DNA of 64,000 nucleotides from Collybiopsis luxurians FD-317 M1 (taxonomy: Eukaryota; Basidiomycota; Agaricomycetes; Agaricales; Omphalotaceae), in contig KN834749.1 of the NCBI GenBank assembly GCA_000827265.1, positions 919,500 through 983,499 of the forward strand, given 5' to 3'. Both the position numbers and the translations under genes were made by a program. The notes under the pieces were generated by a model. It did no database searches. It was not told where the DNA came from and worked only from the letters and a program-made list of their open reading frames with translations. This document shows, in pieces, positions 12,071 to 23,168 of this stretch (the first letter of the stretch is position 1; each line of letters starts with the position of its first letter).

Positions 12071-12238
12071 GAAATCTCGGAGATTTGCGCGAGCGATTTC
12101 AAATTCGTAGGCAGAATAGAATAAAAGACTCGAGTTAAAAGCTGGAGTTGGGGAAATATCATCAAGTGTAGTGACAAGATTGTTTACATCAATCTTACTC
12201 TCTGCAGAGCCCCGTCATCATCTCTGATTACAATACCC

Positions 12239-14288
12239 ATGACTCGCAAACCTTCTTCTACCCGTAAGAAGAAGGAAGAGCAGCAACTCAAAAGGAAAAT
12301 AAAACGCGGCGATGTGTTACCACCAGAATCGAGAAAATCTAATCCAAAAGACACTTCATCATCTGTTTCGCAGAAATTGCAGTCTTCATTTGCCAAATTA
12401 CCTCGAAACTTCCTAGAGAACACCAAAGAACTAGCCTCTACTCTTCCTCTTCCTCGTCCAGTTCCTCCGGAAGCAGCCATCTTGCCAGAAAGCTACGTAG
12501 ATAACCCACTGGCTGAACCCTTGACTTGCCCACGGAGACCTAGATGGCATTACGATATGTTGAAGAAGGAGGTAGACGCCAATGAGCAAGTAATTTTCAC
12601 AAAATGGCTGAATCAAACCGATAATGCCCTGAAAAAATGGAGTAGTCCAACCGATGGATCAAATGGGGAGAATGAAGATGGACCATTCCACGTTTCCCCC
12701 TCGTTTGACAGGAATTTGGAGGTCTGGAGACAATTGTAAGCTGTATATGGTCGTTTCGTGGTCCAGCCTAACCCTCAACCCAGGTGGCGCGTAATAGAAA
12801 TATCTCAGATTATCCTCGTACTTGCGGATTCCCGATGTCCTCTCTTACACTTTCCCCCATCACTTGCGAATTTCCTTTCCAATCACAAAGTAATTCTCGT
12901 TCTCAGCAAAGTTGACTCTTCGGGACCTATTCGAGCTTCAGCATGGACTGAGTACTTTCGCATCATCTTTCCTAGTCTTCGGGTAGTACAAGTACAATCG
13001 TATACCTCAAAAGAGACTCATCAGGGCCGCTCTCAATACAAACCACAAATTCCTCAGAGCTTCAGAGAGCAGCTCATCGAGGCAATCCGAGAGCTTCACA
13101 CAGAATTGCTAGAACCACCAGAAAAGGTGAAAGCCAATCCCAGATGGCTGAGCGATTGGAGACCACCGGTCAAAAGAAAAGTTGACTGGAATCGTGCTGT
13201 GAACTTTCAAATCCAACGTAACGCAAGTGCTATCTTCCAGGATTCGACGGACCCTGAGGAGGAAGGGAAGGAGCCACCTTTCCTTACCATAGGATTGGTT
13301 GGGCAACCCAATGTCGGTAAATCCTCTTTGCTCAATGCTCTCTTCGGTGAATCCAAAGTACGTGCGTCAAAAACTCCAGGAAAGGCAGGTTATACGCCCT
13401 CTATTCAATTTGCTCTTACGTGGTGATATGCGGATCCCAGACAAAACATTTTCAAACCCTCTTCCTAACCCCGGATATCCGGCTAGTGGACTGCCCAGGA
13501 CTGGTAATGCCAAATTATGTGCCAATGGAAATGCAGGTTTGTACCATGACTGTTAAGCATGTTTCTGCATCAATCTTGTATTCTTCTAGGTTCTCTCTGG
13601 GATTCTACCTATTTCGCGCGTTTCTGCCATTCCCGCTTGTATCCACTTCGCCTCCCAACTTCTTCCTTTGGAGGATATCTTCCAGCTGACGCACCCCAAA
13701 CCTAATGAAGCCCCCATTGTAGATAATCGCACTTGGCGCCAGGGTACGAAACGAGCAGAAAGAACGCCCACCTTTTGGACTGCGATGGACATTCTGATAG
13801 CTTTCGCCAACAAGAAAGGGTGGGTCACTGCAAAAGCTGGACGTCCTGATTTTTCTCGCGCAGGAAATGCCAGTAGGGAAACCTGCCGTTTGTCATCTCC
13901 GTCTGCTAATATCCTATGATTCCCAGTCCTACGAACTTTGGCTGAAGGACGGGTCCGCTGGGGATTTTGGCCTCCCGGAACTCCCGTGGAAAATGTTGAA
14001 TCTGAGATGAGCGACACTCTGAGTCACGGTATTTGGATACAAAGAGATGATCTGGATGTTGATAAAGGTTACGAGTCCTCTGATCGGGACGAAGAGGATG
14101 ATGGTGAAGAAGGCATTGCTGTTGATGAGGCCGAGTTTGAGAACGACCCATGGTTGAAGAAAATAGACAACGAGGAAGAAGAGAGGTACATGAATGTTCC
14201 GGTTGCTACTATTCGATTTGCTGCTTTGCAGATTGAAGATAGCGACGGGAAAGAAAGCGAAACAAACTACTCGAGCGATGAGAACTAA
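12239..14288 (+). CDS. GNL1/MMR1-type circularly permuted GTPase
   Basis: Five exons (12239-12735, 12784-13384, 13441-13536, 13590-13872, 13927-14288), 612 residues. The N-terminus (MTRKPSSTRKKKEEQQLKRK) matches the basic GNL1 leader. GTPase motifs occur in permuted order: G4 as LSKVD, then the P-loop GQPNVGKSSLLNALFG near residue 340, the G2 region KTPGKTKHFQT, and G3 as VDCPGL near residue 383. This order defines the YlqF/YawG family. Family members act in ribosome assembly, and GNL1 is nucleolar or cytoplasmic, but its exact step is less well known than Lsg1 or Nog2. The C-terminus is strongly acidic. Joining KTPGK to TKHFQT needs a GC-AG intron at 13385-13440. Confidence 0.88.
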
Positions 14289-14844
14289 CTTCAAGCAATA
14301 TGTTTGCGAAGTGGCCCTAGGAATATTCTTGTCGATACCACTGTTCAAAGTAGAGATAAATCTAATCAATGTAACAGTTTTCAGCGCTTGTCATATGATG
14401 CGATGCCACTCTTCAACCAGCTTCCGGACCGTTGAGGAATCTTTCTTCGTACATCGTTTTCCCTCACAACACGAACTCTACGAGAGAAATGTTTGCAAGA
14501 AGGGGTCCCGGACCGTGGCATGAGCGAGTAGGTCAAATGATGCCGAAATCATTGCATGAGTCTACTAAGGAAGGAGAAAAATAAACTGGCAGTATCCAGG
14601 GTATCCTACCTAGCAGCCAGCATGGAGCAAAAGCAAAATAAACGTTGACGGAACGCAAAAAATTGTTTTATTCGACGTGGGCACTAATAAGCGCTAATGC
14701 GGCCCGCAAGGCGGCATTTCCGATTTCGCACGATTCGCATATATGCAAGGTCACTTGGCTTTGAACTCACAATGTCGATCCAGGTTGAGTACATGATTTG
14801 AGGACATTTTTACCGACTATTTCGCATCGGGCCGTTATAGGAGG
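14289..14844. other. Intergenic spacer, esterase promoter
   Basis: Upstream region of the secreted esterase gene and 3' flank of GNL1. The stretch around 14700-14735 is richer in CGG/CCG-like trinucleotides than its surroundings, possibly zinc-cluster factor sites, but I cannot assign any. No gene seen. Confidence 0.5.
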
Positions 14845-14851
14845 TATAAAG
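14845..14851 (+). promoter_or_regulatory. TATA box of the esterase gene
   Basis: TATAAAG sits 38 bp before the ATG, a compact arrangement leaving a very short leader. A strong TATA fits an inducible secreted enzyme. Confidence 0.6.
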
Positions 14852-14888
14852 AAGCTCCGGTAGCAACCACGTCAACTTCAACTTCGAA

Positions 14889-16054
14889 ATGTTCTCCCTG
14901 ACTGCTGCGGCCGTGCTGTCATTGACTGTGCCCTCGATCTTTGGGCAAACTGTATATTTGGCGGGTGATTCAACCATGGCAAACCTCGGTGAGAATGGGC
15001 ATGTCTTCTGGGTAAATTCAGTGCATGTATTGATTATCATACTCGTCACTTACTTAGGAGACGGGTCTGGTACTGGGACAGCAGGTGAGTTCATCGACTG
15101 CACACCAATGTACTAGTTTATCAACTCATTTGAAAGGTTGGGGTCAGTTTGTGGGCCAATACTTGACGTTGCCCATAAGCAATCAAGCAATCGCGGGCCG
15201 AAGCGCTCGTAGTTACACCGATGAAGGACGGTTTACTACAATCATAAATGAGGTGAAAGCCGGAGATTTCGTAGGTAAACAATGCCTTACTTCTCAATTG
15301 ATCGTCGGAAGCTAACGAGTGGTAGTAATTGAGTTTGGTCATAACGATGGGTTATCTGGCGCTGTAGACAATGGGAGAGAAGATGCTTTTGGTACGATAA
15401 CCTTCTGATTGTAAACAACTTGAATGACATATTACTTTCATAGGCGACAGTCTCACTGCGACAAGCACAGTAGTAGAGTCAGAGTGAGTGTGTCGAATCT
15501 TCATATCAGTTGGTATGCCGACACTTCGGCCCCCAGTGGCAGCACGGAAGTTATTCATACGTTCAATTTCTACATGGTGAGTCTGCGCAGGTAGATGACT
15601 ACCAAATATTGATTATCGTGTGCACAGGAAAATGCCGTCAACTCTTTGAAAGCCAAAGGCGCTATTCCCATAGTTTCCTCTCAAACTCCGGATAATATTT
15701 GGGATGGCAATGTGATAGCTGCACCACCTCGATTTGTGCCTTACGCTCAAGAAGTAGCGGGAAACACCAGTGTTACCTATATTGACCACTACGACTATGT
15801 AGCTCAAGCCTACGATGTTATTGGAGAAACGACGGTCAACACTTTCTATCCCATTGATCACACGCACACAAGCACCACTGGAGCTAATATCGTTGCGGAA
15901 GCTTTCATTCGAGGAGTTCTCTGTTCCTCCAGTACTCTCAAAAACTTCGTTAATTCTGCGGGTAAAGCCGTTCCGAGTAAGTCATTTCCTAGGCTTGAAA
16001 AGTTTTGTGAGTGCTGGTATCTGACTACTGATACGCTTAGATGGGTGCTTGTGA
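14889..16054 (+). CDS. Rhamnogalacturonan acetylesterase (CE12, SGNH hydrolase), secreted
   Basis: Eight exons: 14889-14988, 15058-15084, 15137-15274, 15326-15391, 15444-15483, 15537-15576, 15628-15976 and 16041-16054 (257 residues, the usual length). Residues 1-20 are a signal peptide (hydrophobic core AAAVLSLTVPSIF, cleavage near GQ). SGNH motifs are complete: the nucleophile Ser28 in AGDST, the glycine block AGWGQF, GHND in IEFGHND, and the catalytic Asp-His pair in IDHTHTS. The enzyme removes acetyl groups from rhamnogalacturonan I backbone so that lyases and hydrolases can act on pectin, a role in plant cell-wall decay. The last coding exon has only 14 nt, ending GCL before the stop, as in relatives. 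No other pectin genes are nearby. Confidence 0.92.
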
Positions 16055-16635
16055 GGGGTTTACGGATGATAATTACTTGTCGAATATCATGTTGTTGCAT
16101 GATCACATTCAAAATGCCCAAGTAATTGATCTCATTACAAGCATAACTATGGCCGGTTTTTGTGTCCTCATATGATGCCTGTGTAAGTAGGCTTTTTAGA
16201 AATCTGCGTGAACAATTTTCAACTTTTCCACCAAAGTGTGCTTGCATTGGATCACTTTTAACTTTACAGCCTGAGAGTCGCATTTGATTATCCAAAGTTT
16301 TACCATATAAACGTCCAGATGACAGAGACTTCTATATGTGAACCCCAGTAAGTTGACAATAGCCAGCGCTACTACTCACTATGTTCTTTTAATCTCCGAT
16401 CTCCCTCGGTCAGATGCTGTACCTTTGGCGCACAATAATCTTCACATTGTACAATGTGCGTTATTAAGATTCCAAAATTTGCGTACTTTTGCGACGCGTA
16501 CTCTATACGTATGCCAAGTTGGCCTAGGTCTTGTGAGCCTGAGAATGACATACGTAATCGAGACGCTTACAGAAGCGCCCTGAACTTCAATCCTTTAAAT
16601 TGACGCTGACCTTGATCCAATTTCATCGACTTGGG
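16055..16635. other. Intergenic spacer
   Basis: Between the esterase and the next forward gene. Open frames here are short and unconserved in appearance. No feature that I can support. Confidence 0.5.
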
Positions 16636-17611
16636 ATGTTATCTTCGCTGTTTGCAACAAAGCCGCAGCAAGATGATTCTGCGGGGCCTTCTATTCGTAC
16701 TGAGAACCAAGTATCGAAGGAAGGCACATCAAGAGCTTCACGTTCGTTGACCCGAGATCTGCTTACCCCGCACGACGCCGTACTTTCAGAGTTATATCAG
16801 AAGCCCTCCCCACGGAACGACGGAGTACCGGATACAGCTCCCGTCCTCGCTAGTCACGGTTTACCCGATCCCTTCTCCCGTGAAGCCATTCACAACCCTT
16901 TCAATGGACAAAATTTTGGTGCCCTGGTTCTTCCAGACCCTCATCTTCACCCTGAAGCCCACAAACCTCTAAGCGACTCTGCGAGTCGCAACGAAGATAT
17001 CTGGTCTCATCTTTCCACCGTTCTGGATTTACAGAGCCAGATCGCCGCTTTGCATCTCGAGATGGAAGGAGTTGCTGGAAACGATCATGGGAAGGGCGTG
17101 GGGAAAAGCAGAACCACGAATGCTGGTAGCAGACCACCAGTGCGTGCTGTCAGTGGTACGGCGGAGCTGCTAGAACTTGAACATGACGAAGGAGTGGGTG
17201 TCGGAGAGGATGAAAGTGAAGAACAGAAGAGGGACCGAGAAAGAGAAGAGGATTTCAAAAAACTGGCAGCACAGTTCGAGGGAAGAAAGGAAAGTGTGAA
17301 TAATATCATGTCGAAGGTACTTTGTCCCAGTTCTCCTCATGAATGTCTGCTAAACAACTTCGTAGCTGGATGAATTGTCCAAAGCTCTAACCGAGTTCCA
17401 CGATTTACAGGCGCCCAATATCAACTTCCCATCCTCGAGGCATAATTCCATACCTGTAACGTCCCCAAGCATGTCTCAGAGCAACAAATTGTCTGTATTA
17501 TTGCCCCCAATAACGTCTCCAAAGTCTCCCAGCGACCGTTCAACAAGTATTCTCAGCCCCTCGCGCATGCTCGAAAGTCCTGACTCAGCAGAAAGCCATG
17601 AATTCCGCTAA
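16636..17611 (+). CDS. Conserved-looking coiled-coil protein of unknown function
   Basis: Two exons, 16636-17316 and 17366-17611, joined across a 49-nt GTACTT..TAG intron in phase 0 to give 308 residues. I do not recognise a domain. The N-terminal third is Ser/Pro/Asp-rich with HGLPDPFSREAIHNPFNGQ, the middle has a helical stretch (WSHLSTVLDLQSQIAALHLE), and residues about 190-245 form a charged coiled coil (EEQKRDREREEDFKKLAAQF) that continues smoothly across the splice into LDELSKALTEFHDL, supporting the intron. The C-terminus is a run of Ser-Pro pairs, possible kinase sites. No signal peptide or membrane helix. It may be a scaffold or cytoskeletal adaptor, but that is only a guess. Confidence 0.65.
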
Positions 17612-18533
17612 GATGATTTTTTTCTCGTCTTTCTCTGGTGCTTTGTTGTCCCTTGTGCTAGACCTTTCTTGGAATTTGTTTTGCATCAGGACATGCTGAA
17701 GACGCGAGGTGATGAGCCACCTTGAGAAAGGCCCAAATCGCTCCACTGGTTCGATAAGACTGGAGAAGCGTCGTCCATCTCGTATTCTTTTTTATCTTTG
17801 GTCACTTGACTCGGCTAATGATTGTGATGTACGTGGAGCGGGTGGGTCTTCCACAGAGCAAACTTTATACGACTGTGGCTAATAACATTGCTTCTCTTAC
17901 CGTAATTGGCTAATATTGGTATACGAGTAATCAATCGAAATTTATAATTAAGCCGAAAACAAATCGTTCCTGTCCTGTCCTGTCCTGTATGGACGATTGC
18001 ACTGCGGGGTGGACTTCAAAGAGTTCTAGATTCAAAGGTAAGTCATCGATCACCACGGAGCTTGAATCCCTGGACCTCTTCAAAGATGTGCGCGGTACAA
18101 CGCAAGTCTAGCTTCAATTAAAGTTCTACAAAATGATTGACGGGTAAGAGAAAGAATACGAGGTACGAAGGAGGTACGATCATCGAGGTACTTTTGGAAC
18201 TGTGGTGATTCATCGTGTAGCATCCAAGTGGTGGAGTGGGGAAAGAACATGCAAGCTAGTATTTGAACAAGCCTGTCCCAGAAGCTTGGCAAGCGTGTTA
18301 GCAAGTGGTGCCAAAAGATTGTTAGTGTCGGAAGGATTGCTTGGATTAGGCAAATGAAGATAAGTGGGGAACGCGTTCAACACGCGTTTTGTGATCCACA
18401 AACAGGGAGGATTCCTGGAGCATCAGCATTAGATTATTTTTGAGGACGTTGAATTGATGATGTCAGCGGTCAAAGCGCAGATTATGTTCAGCTTGCCTTC
18501 AGTTATACATGATTCATTACTGCGCTTTCAGAG
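17612..18533. other. Intergenic spacer
   Basis: Nearly 1 kb between two forward genes. It holds a short pentanucleotide repeat and a weak reverse-strand frame at 18080-18304 that I reject. Nothing else is supported. Confidence 0.5.
17967..17988 (+). repeat. TGTCC pentanucleotide microsatellite
   Basis: About four tandem copies of TGTCC/CCTGT in noncoding DNA. Likely length-variable between strains; no function implied. Confidence 0.8.
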
Positions 18534-18540
18534 TATAAAA
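18534..18540 (+). promoter_or_regulatory. TATA box of VTA1
   Basis: TATAAAA lies 41 bp before the VTA1 start codon. Confidence 0.5.
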
Positions 18541-18580
18541 TCCACTACCGAACCTTCTAGATCTCGTACCCGTTACATTC

Positions 18581-20030
18581 ATGGCCTCCTTTGGCTTGCC
18601 CCCCACCCCAGCTCCTCTCAAGTCAATAGCTCCGTATTTGCAGCGCGCAGATGAATTACACCAGAAGGAACCCATCATTGCATACTGGTGTGCTTACTAT
18701 GCCGCACAAGTCGGAATCTCGCTCAAGGCTAAAGATACCGCGTCGCGTACCCTTTTACTCCAGCTTCTCGATTTGCTAGAGAAGATGAAGCAGGATATTG
18801 GTTCCAACGATGCCATAGACATGGAGGCTGCTAGCGCGGCCTACGTTGAAAACTTTGCGCTCAAGATCTTTGGTGTAGCAGATGACGAAGATCGGCGAGG
18901 AGAAAGTACTAGGTGCGATAACTTTGTACAATCGTGATATTTTGTGCTCATCTTATTCGTCATGAGATCAACTGCCAAAAAGTTTCTTGCTGCTGCCAAT
19001 TTTCTGGAAGTTCTCAAAACGTTCCCTAAAGCAGAACTGACAGTATCGGTATGTTCGTGACATTACGAAGAGCCTTCACTCATATGCCGTACTCCGTTAG
19101 ACGGAAGAGAAAATTCGATACGCCAAATGGAAAGCTGCAGATATTGCAAAAGCCTTTCGAGAAGGACGAAAACCTACCCCCGGAGCCGCAGGTGAGCACT
19201 CTTCACCTCAGCTGGAATTGCCCCCGGCTCCTTCTGGCGGTGCAAATATTTCTGGGATATCGCCAGAGAACTCTCAGACATCCCCATCTTCTTCAAAATC
19301 TGCATCCCCATCACGGCTTTCACCTCCCGCTATCAAACGTTCATCTCCTCCGCCAATTCTCGATGAACTCCCCTCTCCGCAACCATTTACTCCTCCCCGT
19401 AATCTTTTGGGTATCAACCCCGCTAATATCGATCCCATTTCTCCGGGGAATTGGAGCACCGCAGCTACTCCAGGTGCGGGCACAGCACAGGGAACTCCCA
19501 CGGATGATTCCCCTCTGCGAACCGATTGGCTTCCCGAGTCTCCTACGCCAGGGGCGAGACACAAACCTCGAAGCGGTAGCCAAAGTAGTGCTGACTCCGT
19601 CGATAGCCAGCAGTCTTTTGGATCCCCTGAATCCAGGCGACGCAAGACTAGTATATCTCCGAAAAAGGTTCATTTCTCGGCGACCGCGAAATCAGGACCT
19701 CTGCCAACTCCCGATACCGTTCCCTCCGCTCCAGAGTGGAGCACTTTACCTCCTCCTCCCATTCATCCGCCATCGTTTCAGGCTCCTGTGCCTCCAAATA
19801 ATTATGTTCCCACACAACCTACTCTCCCTTCTGCAACTTCTTATAATGCTCACCCACACCCATCCCCACCAGCTCCGGCCTCGATCATGCCCCAGCAAGT
19901 GGAACTTAACCCCTCAGTTATCGCTAAAGCGCAGAAGCACTGCCGTTTTGCTATCAGCGCCCTTGACTACGAAGATGCAGAGCAAGCTAAGAAAGAATTA
20001 CGTGCAGCCCTTGCTATTCTTGGCGGATAA
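18581..20030 (+). CDS. VTA1: VTA1/LIP5, activator of the ESCRT ATPase Vps4
   Basis: Three exons: 18581-18912, 18967-19048 and 19101-20030, giving 447 residues. The N-terminal domain (residues about 1-150) is a Vta1 tandem MIT fold: IAPYLQRADELHQKEPIIAYWC, the helix LLLQLLDLLEKMKQ, NFALKIF, and after splicing STAKKFLAAANFLEVL with KIRYAKWKAADIAKAFREGR, the most conserved part of the family. A long Pro/Ser linker follows. The last 40 residues (LNPSVIAKAQKHCRFAISAL, then DYEDAEQAKKELRAALAILG) are the VSL domain that dimerises and stimulates Vps4. The protein acts on endosomes in multivesicular-body sorting. Domains at both ends match and the length is typical of basidiomycete forms with long linkers. 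Confidence 0.92.
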
Positions 20031-20728
20031 AATGATTAGATTTTTTTTATGTGTTCAATTTGTTAGTTACTTATTTGAGCGGAGGGATATTTGAAATTGA
20101 TTTGGGCATAACCATTGCTAACCGGATATCGAGAAGAGGATTATATACAATACAACTGAATTACTGAATTAATGGACATGACAAGCCTAGGAGAGTCAGT
20201 ATGGGCGTGTATGTATGCCCGCACGTTTACCGATTCTCTCTCCACTGTCGTCGGGATATGACGCCGCCATGAAACTCATCGCGACTCACGCGCGCCCCAG
20301 GTGCGCCCACATGCCCGCCCATGATGCACTCTCGAGGCTCAAATTAGCATCGGCGACTGACGTCCATACGTAAACCCAGTAAAGGGCTGTGTTTAACGCT
20401 GTTGAACGTGGGATCTCCGAGTTTGATTGAGATGGGTGTGCTGTAGTATCATCGATGGGATGCCGGGTTTCCAGAATTGAAGAACAATGGTACTGTCGAG
20501 TACAATGGACGGAGACAATGGGGAAGAGCTCTATGGTCAGAGGGGGGGATCGGTTATCTGTGGCGGTGGGATTGCTCATTGAATTTATTTTTTGACAGGT
20601 CACAAGGTAAAATCGCAGGGCTGTATGACTCACTCCCCACGAAAACATGCGTGTGCGTGAGTAATTAAAGCAGTACGTATCCCTACTTAAGCCCAGATCC
20701 CCCGCCTAATGGTCCCCCAAATTTCCTA
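20031..20728. other. Intergenic spacer, promoter of the HSP20-like gene
   Basis: No gene seen. I did not find a clear run of NGAAN heat-shock elements close to the downstream start, though isolated GAA/TTC units occur. Confidence 0.5.
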
Positions 20729-22434
20729 ATGTCTTACTACCACCATGGTGGTCCCTTCCAACAAGATACTAATTTATCTTCTACCAGTACGCCGACTGAA
20801 CACCCAAGTTGGGAGACACTCGACCCTTCTCAGCAACATCATCAAGACTCGCCATCTGACAGTCATAATAGTGCCTTCGTTTCGCCAGCAGCTCCAACTC
20901 CACACGCCCTGCCTGGCCAACAGATAGATTTTGAACTCGGGACTCCCATAGAGTATGGTAGTGAGAATCCTGACCTTCCATTTCAGCCTCATCCTTCTTC
21001 CATTATGAATTTTCCGCCGCAAGAGCGGCTGGTGCACTCTGAGGGCTATCCATCGCCTGAAACTGAATTTTTTCAACCTACGCCCTCTCCGACAACACCA
21101 ACGGCCATCGGTCTTCCAAGAACCACGCGGTCCAGAACTACAACTTCAGTTTCAGGTGGACGGACGACGGTGGCCCGAGGGAAAGTTCATCATCCATACG
21201 CGCGCCCCCAAAGCGCATTAGCAGGCAAATCCGCAGAAAATTACTCTGGAGCTAGGTATAATGTGACTTCGGCCGGGGGTATGCAGTCATATCCAGCATC
21301 AATGTCTGCTCCCGATCCGGGACCAAGGTGTGTCCTGTATTTCGCCACTTTTTTTCCCCCTTTTACGCAAGGAAATTCTTCTCTTAGTTATGCTTCATCT
21401 TCATCGACGATGTTACCCCAGTCGCGTCCCCAAGTTGCGACCATTCCGATAGCATCTCCTTCGACAACTGCTCCTCCGACGAGCTCCCATCAATCTATGG
21501 GTCCTCCGCCCCAGCCCTCGCAACTTTCTCAGCAGCCTGATCAGCCTCAACTCACTCGACTACGTTCTACTACACTCCCGCCACCTTCCGCCGCACCGTC
21601 TATCGGTTTTGAGCATGGCGTTCGACAAATCAGAGCGATATCGAAGCATTTCTTTACGCCCCGACTCGACTGCTTTTACAACCGAGCTACCCACATACTT
21701 ATGGCCTACTTTGAGTTGCCAGGTGTGAAGCGAGAAAACATACACATTTCCATAGCCAATTCTTCAATTCCAAAGCATAAACATGTCAATATTTGGGGAT
21801 TTTCCCTTTCTCCAAATTGGGTTTTAACGGGTGCCCCAGGCACTGAAGGAGCAAGTTCGATGACAGGAACGACTATGCTTACGTCTAGTGGTTCGTTGAG
21901 TTCTTCTTCTTCACATATTGCTTCCACTCCTGCGAGTGCGGTGCCTCAGAGCATAGAAGCAGCAGGTACTGCACATACGAGTCCTGCAAGTCGAATTGGC
22001 GGTTCTGCAGGAGGTGCAGATTCGAGGCAGCCGATGTTGACTCCTGCTATGACGGCGTCACTTGGCTATGATATACCGCCGCTTTATTCGTCCCGCGAGC
22101 GTAAATACGGGGAGTTTTTCAGACTATTGCCAGTGCCGCCTGAGACTAGGGTGCGCTTTCTTTTATCTTCATTCGCTCCCTGTACTGTTCTGTTCAATTT
22201 TCCTCTCGTCGTCTCGCTGTGTTGTGCCTGCTTGCTGTGTATTTTTTCCGTTCTCCTTGATCTCTTCTCAATTTTAGTCTTCAAATCTTTTGCGTTCTGA
22301 TTTCTCGTTTCTGACAGGCTACTGATGTTCGAGCGAAACTTGAAGAGGGCGTTTTGATCCTGTCCATCGATTGCGGTGAACCGTTAACCGAAGAGCAAGT
22401 CAATGCTTCGAGGGAAGTCGTTCATATCTCTTGA
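20729..22434 (+). CDS. HSP20-like protein with a split alpha-crystallin domain
   Basis: Three exons: 20729-21327, 21388-22150 and 22318-22434 (492 residues). Residues 1-290 are low complexity, rich in Ser, Pro, Thr and Gln. The alpha-crystallin domain comes in two parts: residues about 295-324 (DCFYNRATHILMAYFELPGV, then KRENIHISI) hold the first strands, and residues about 435-473 (RERKYGEFFRLLPVPPETRA, then LEEGVLILSID) hold the last ones including the family G-V-L motif. Between them is a 110-residue Ser/Thr/Gly/Ala-rich insertion. Ordinary small heat-shock proteins are 150-250 residues, so this is an unusual form. A chaperone role is likely but unproven. The first intron is 60 nt with no stop, so retaining it would add 20 residues. 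Confidence 0.8.
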
Positions 22435-22922
22435 AAAATGGCGCAAGTAAGTAACCTGCGAGTCTCATCCGTTTCGAAATCCAATTAAGCTACTTAGTAG
22501 GCGTCTGTCCACGCGCTTTGTTTGATGTCACTTTCGACTAACTAATATTCAACTGCCGCCACGCGAACAATAGGTTTCCGTCTGGTTTCTTTGCTTATCA
22601 CTACAACCCCACTCTCAGAGCTATTTTGCTGCTTTCTTGCTTGCTCTAGTATTGTAATTCCTGCGTTTGTTCTTTGTTTTCTTGGATCTGACTGCAAAAC
22701 TACTTCTCGAAGTTGTTTTTCCTTCCTCTGAATTATTATCTTCTTACACATACCATATCACGCCCTCTAAATCCATGACAATCTCATCCTCACTCCGACT
22801 CCTTCCACGGACTCGCTTTACACTCCCGTTTACCATTTATTTTGTATCTATATATCCCGCATCCTGCGTAGTGTACATACCTTTTTACCTATCTGCTCCG
22901 TCATATAGGCAGCTTTGATACC
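22435..22922. other. Intergenic spacer, pyrimidine-rich
   Basis: CT-rich DNA between two forward genes (about 22580-22900), typical of basidiomycete promoters. A short forward frame at 22667-22918 looks like a composition artefact. Confidence 0.5.
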
Positions 22923-22931
22923 TATATAAAA
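22923..22931 (+). promoter_or_regulatory. TATA box of the FCP1-fold gene
   Basis: TATATAAAA about 240 bp before the start codon; the intervening leader may contain an intron ending TTTTCACAG near 23061. Confidence 0.45.
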
Positions 22932-23168
22932 GTACTCCAGCTTGTGCTGCAATCAACAAAAATCAATAGATTGTTAAGCGCCCTGTTTCAACCTTTTGCT
23001 TGAACTCTACAACCGATGCTGTCGTGCTACACCTGATTCCAATCTAGGTTTGGTTTTCACAGGATAAACGGGTTTGTATAATATCGATCATCAAAATTTG
23101 CAATACTGAGGGAGGTTCTGAACGCACAGCACACCCTAGCGTCGTATTATCTCATACGTGTTGCTACC

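Noticed and set aside
15858..16295. Long reverse frame antisense to the esterase 3' end
   Set aside because: Overlaps catalytic exons of a well-supported gene and shows no domain.
18080..18304. Reverse-strand frame in the spacer before VTA1
   Set aside because: Short, Leu/Arg/Ser-rich by composition, and no recognisable domain.
22667..22918. Forward frame in the CT-rich region before the FCP1-fold gene
   Set aside because: A product of pyrimidine-rich promoter DNA; ends just before the TATA element.
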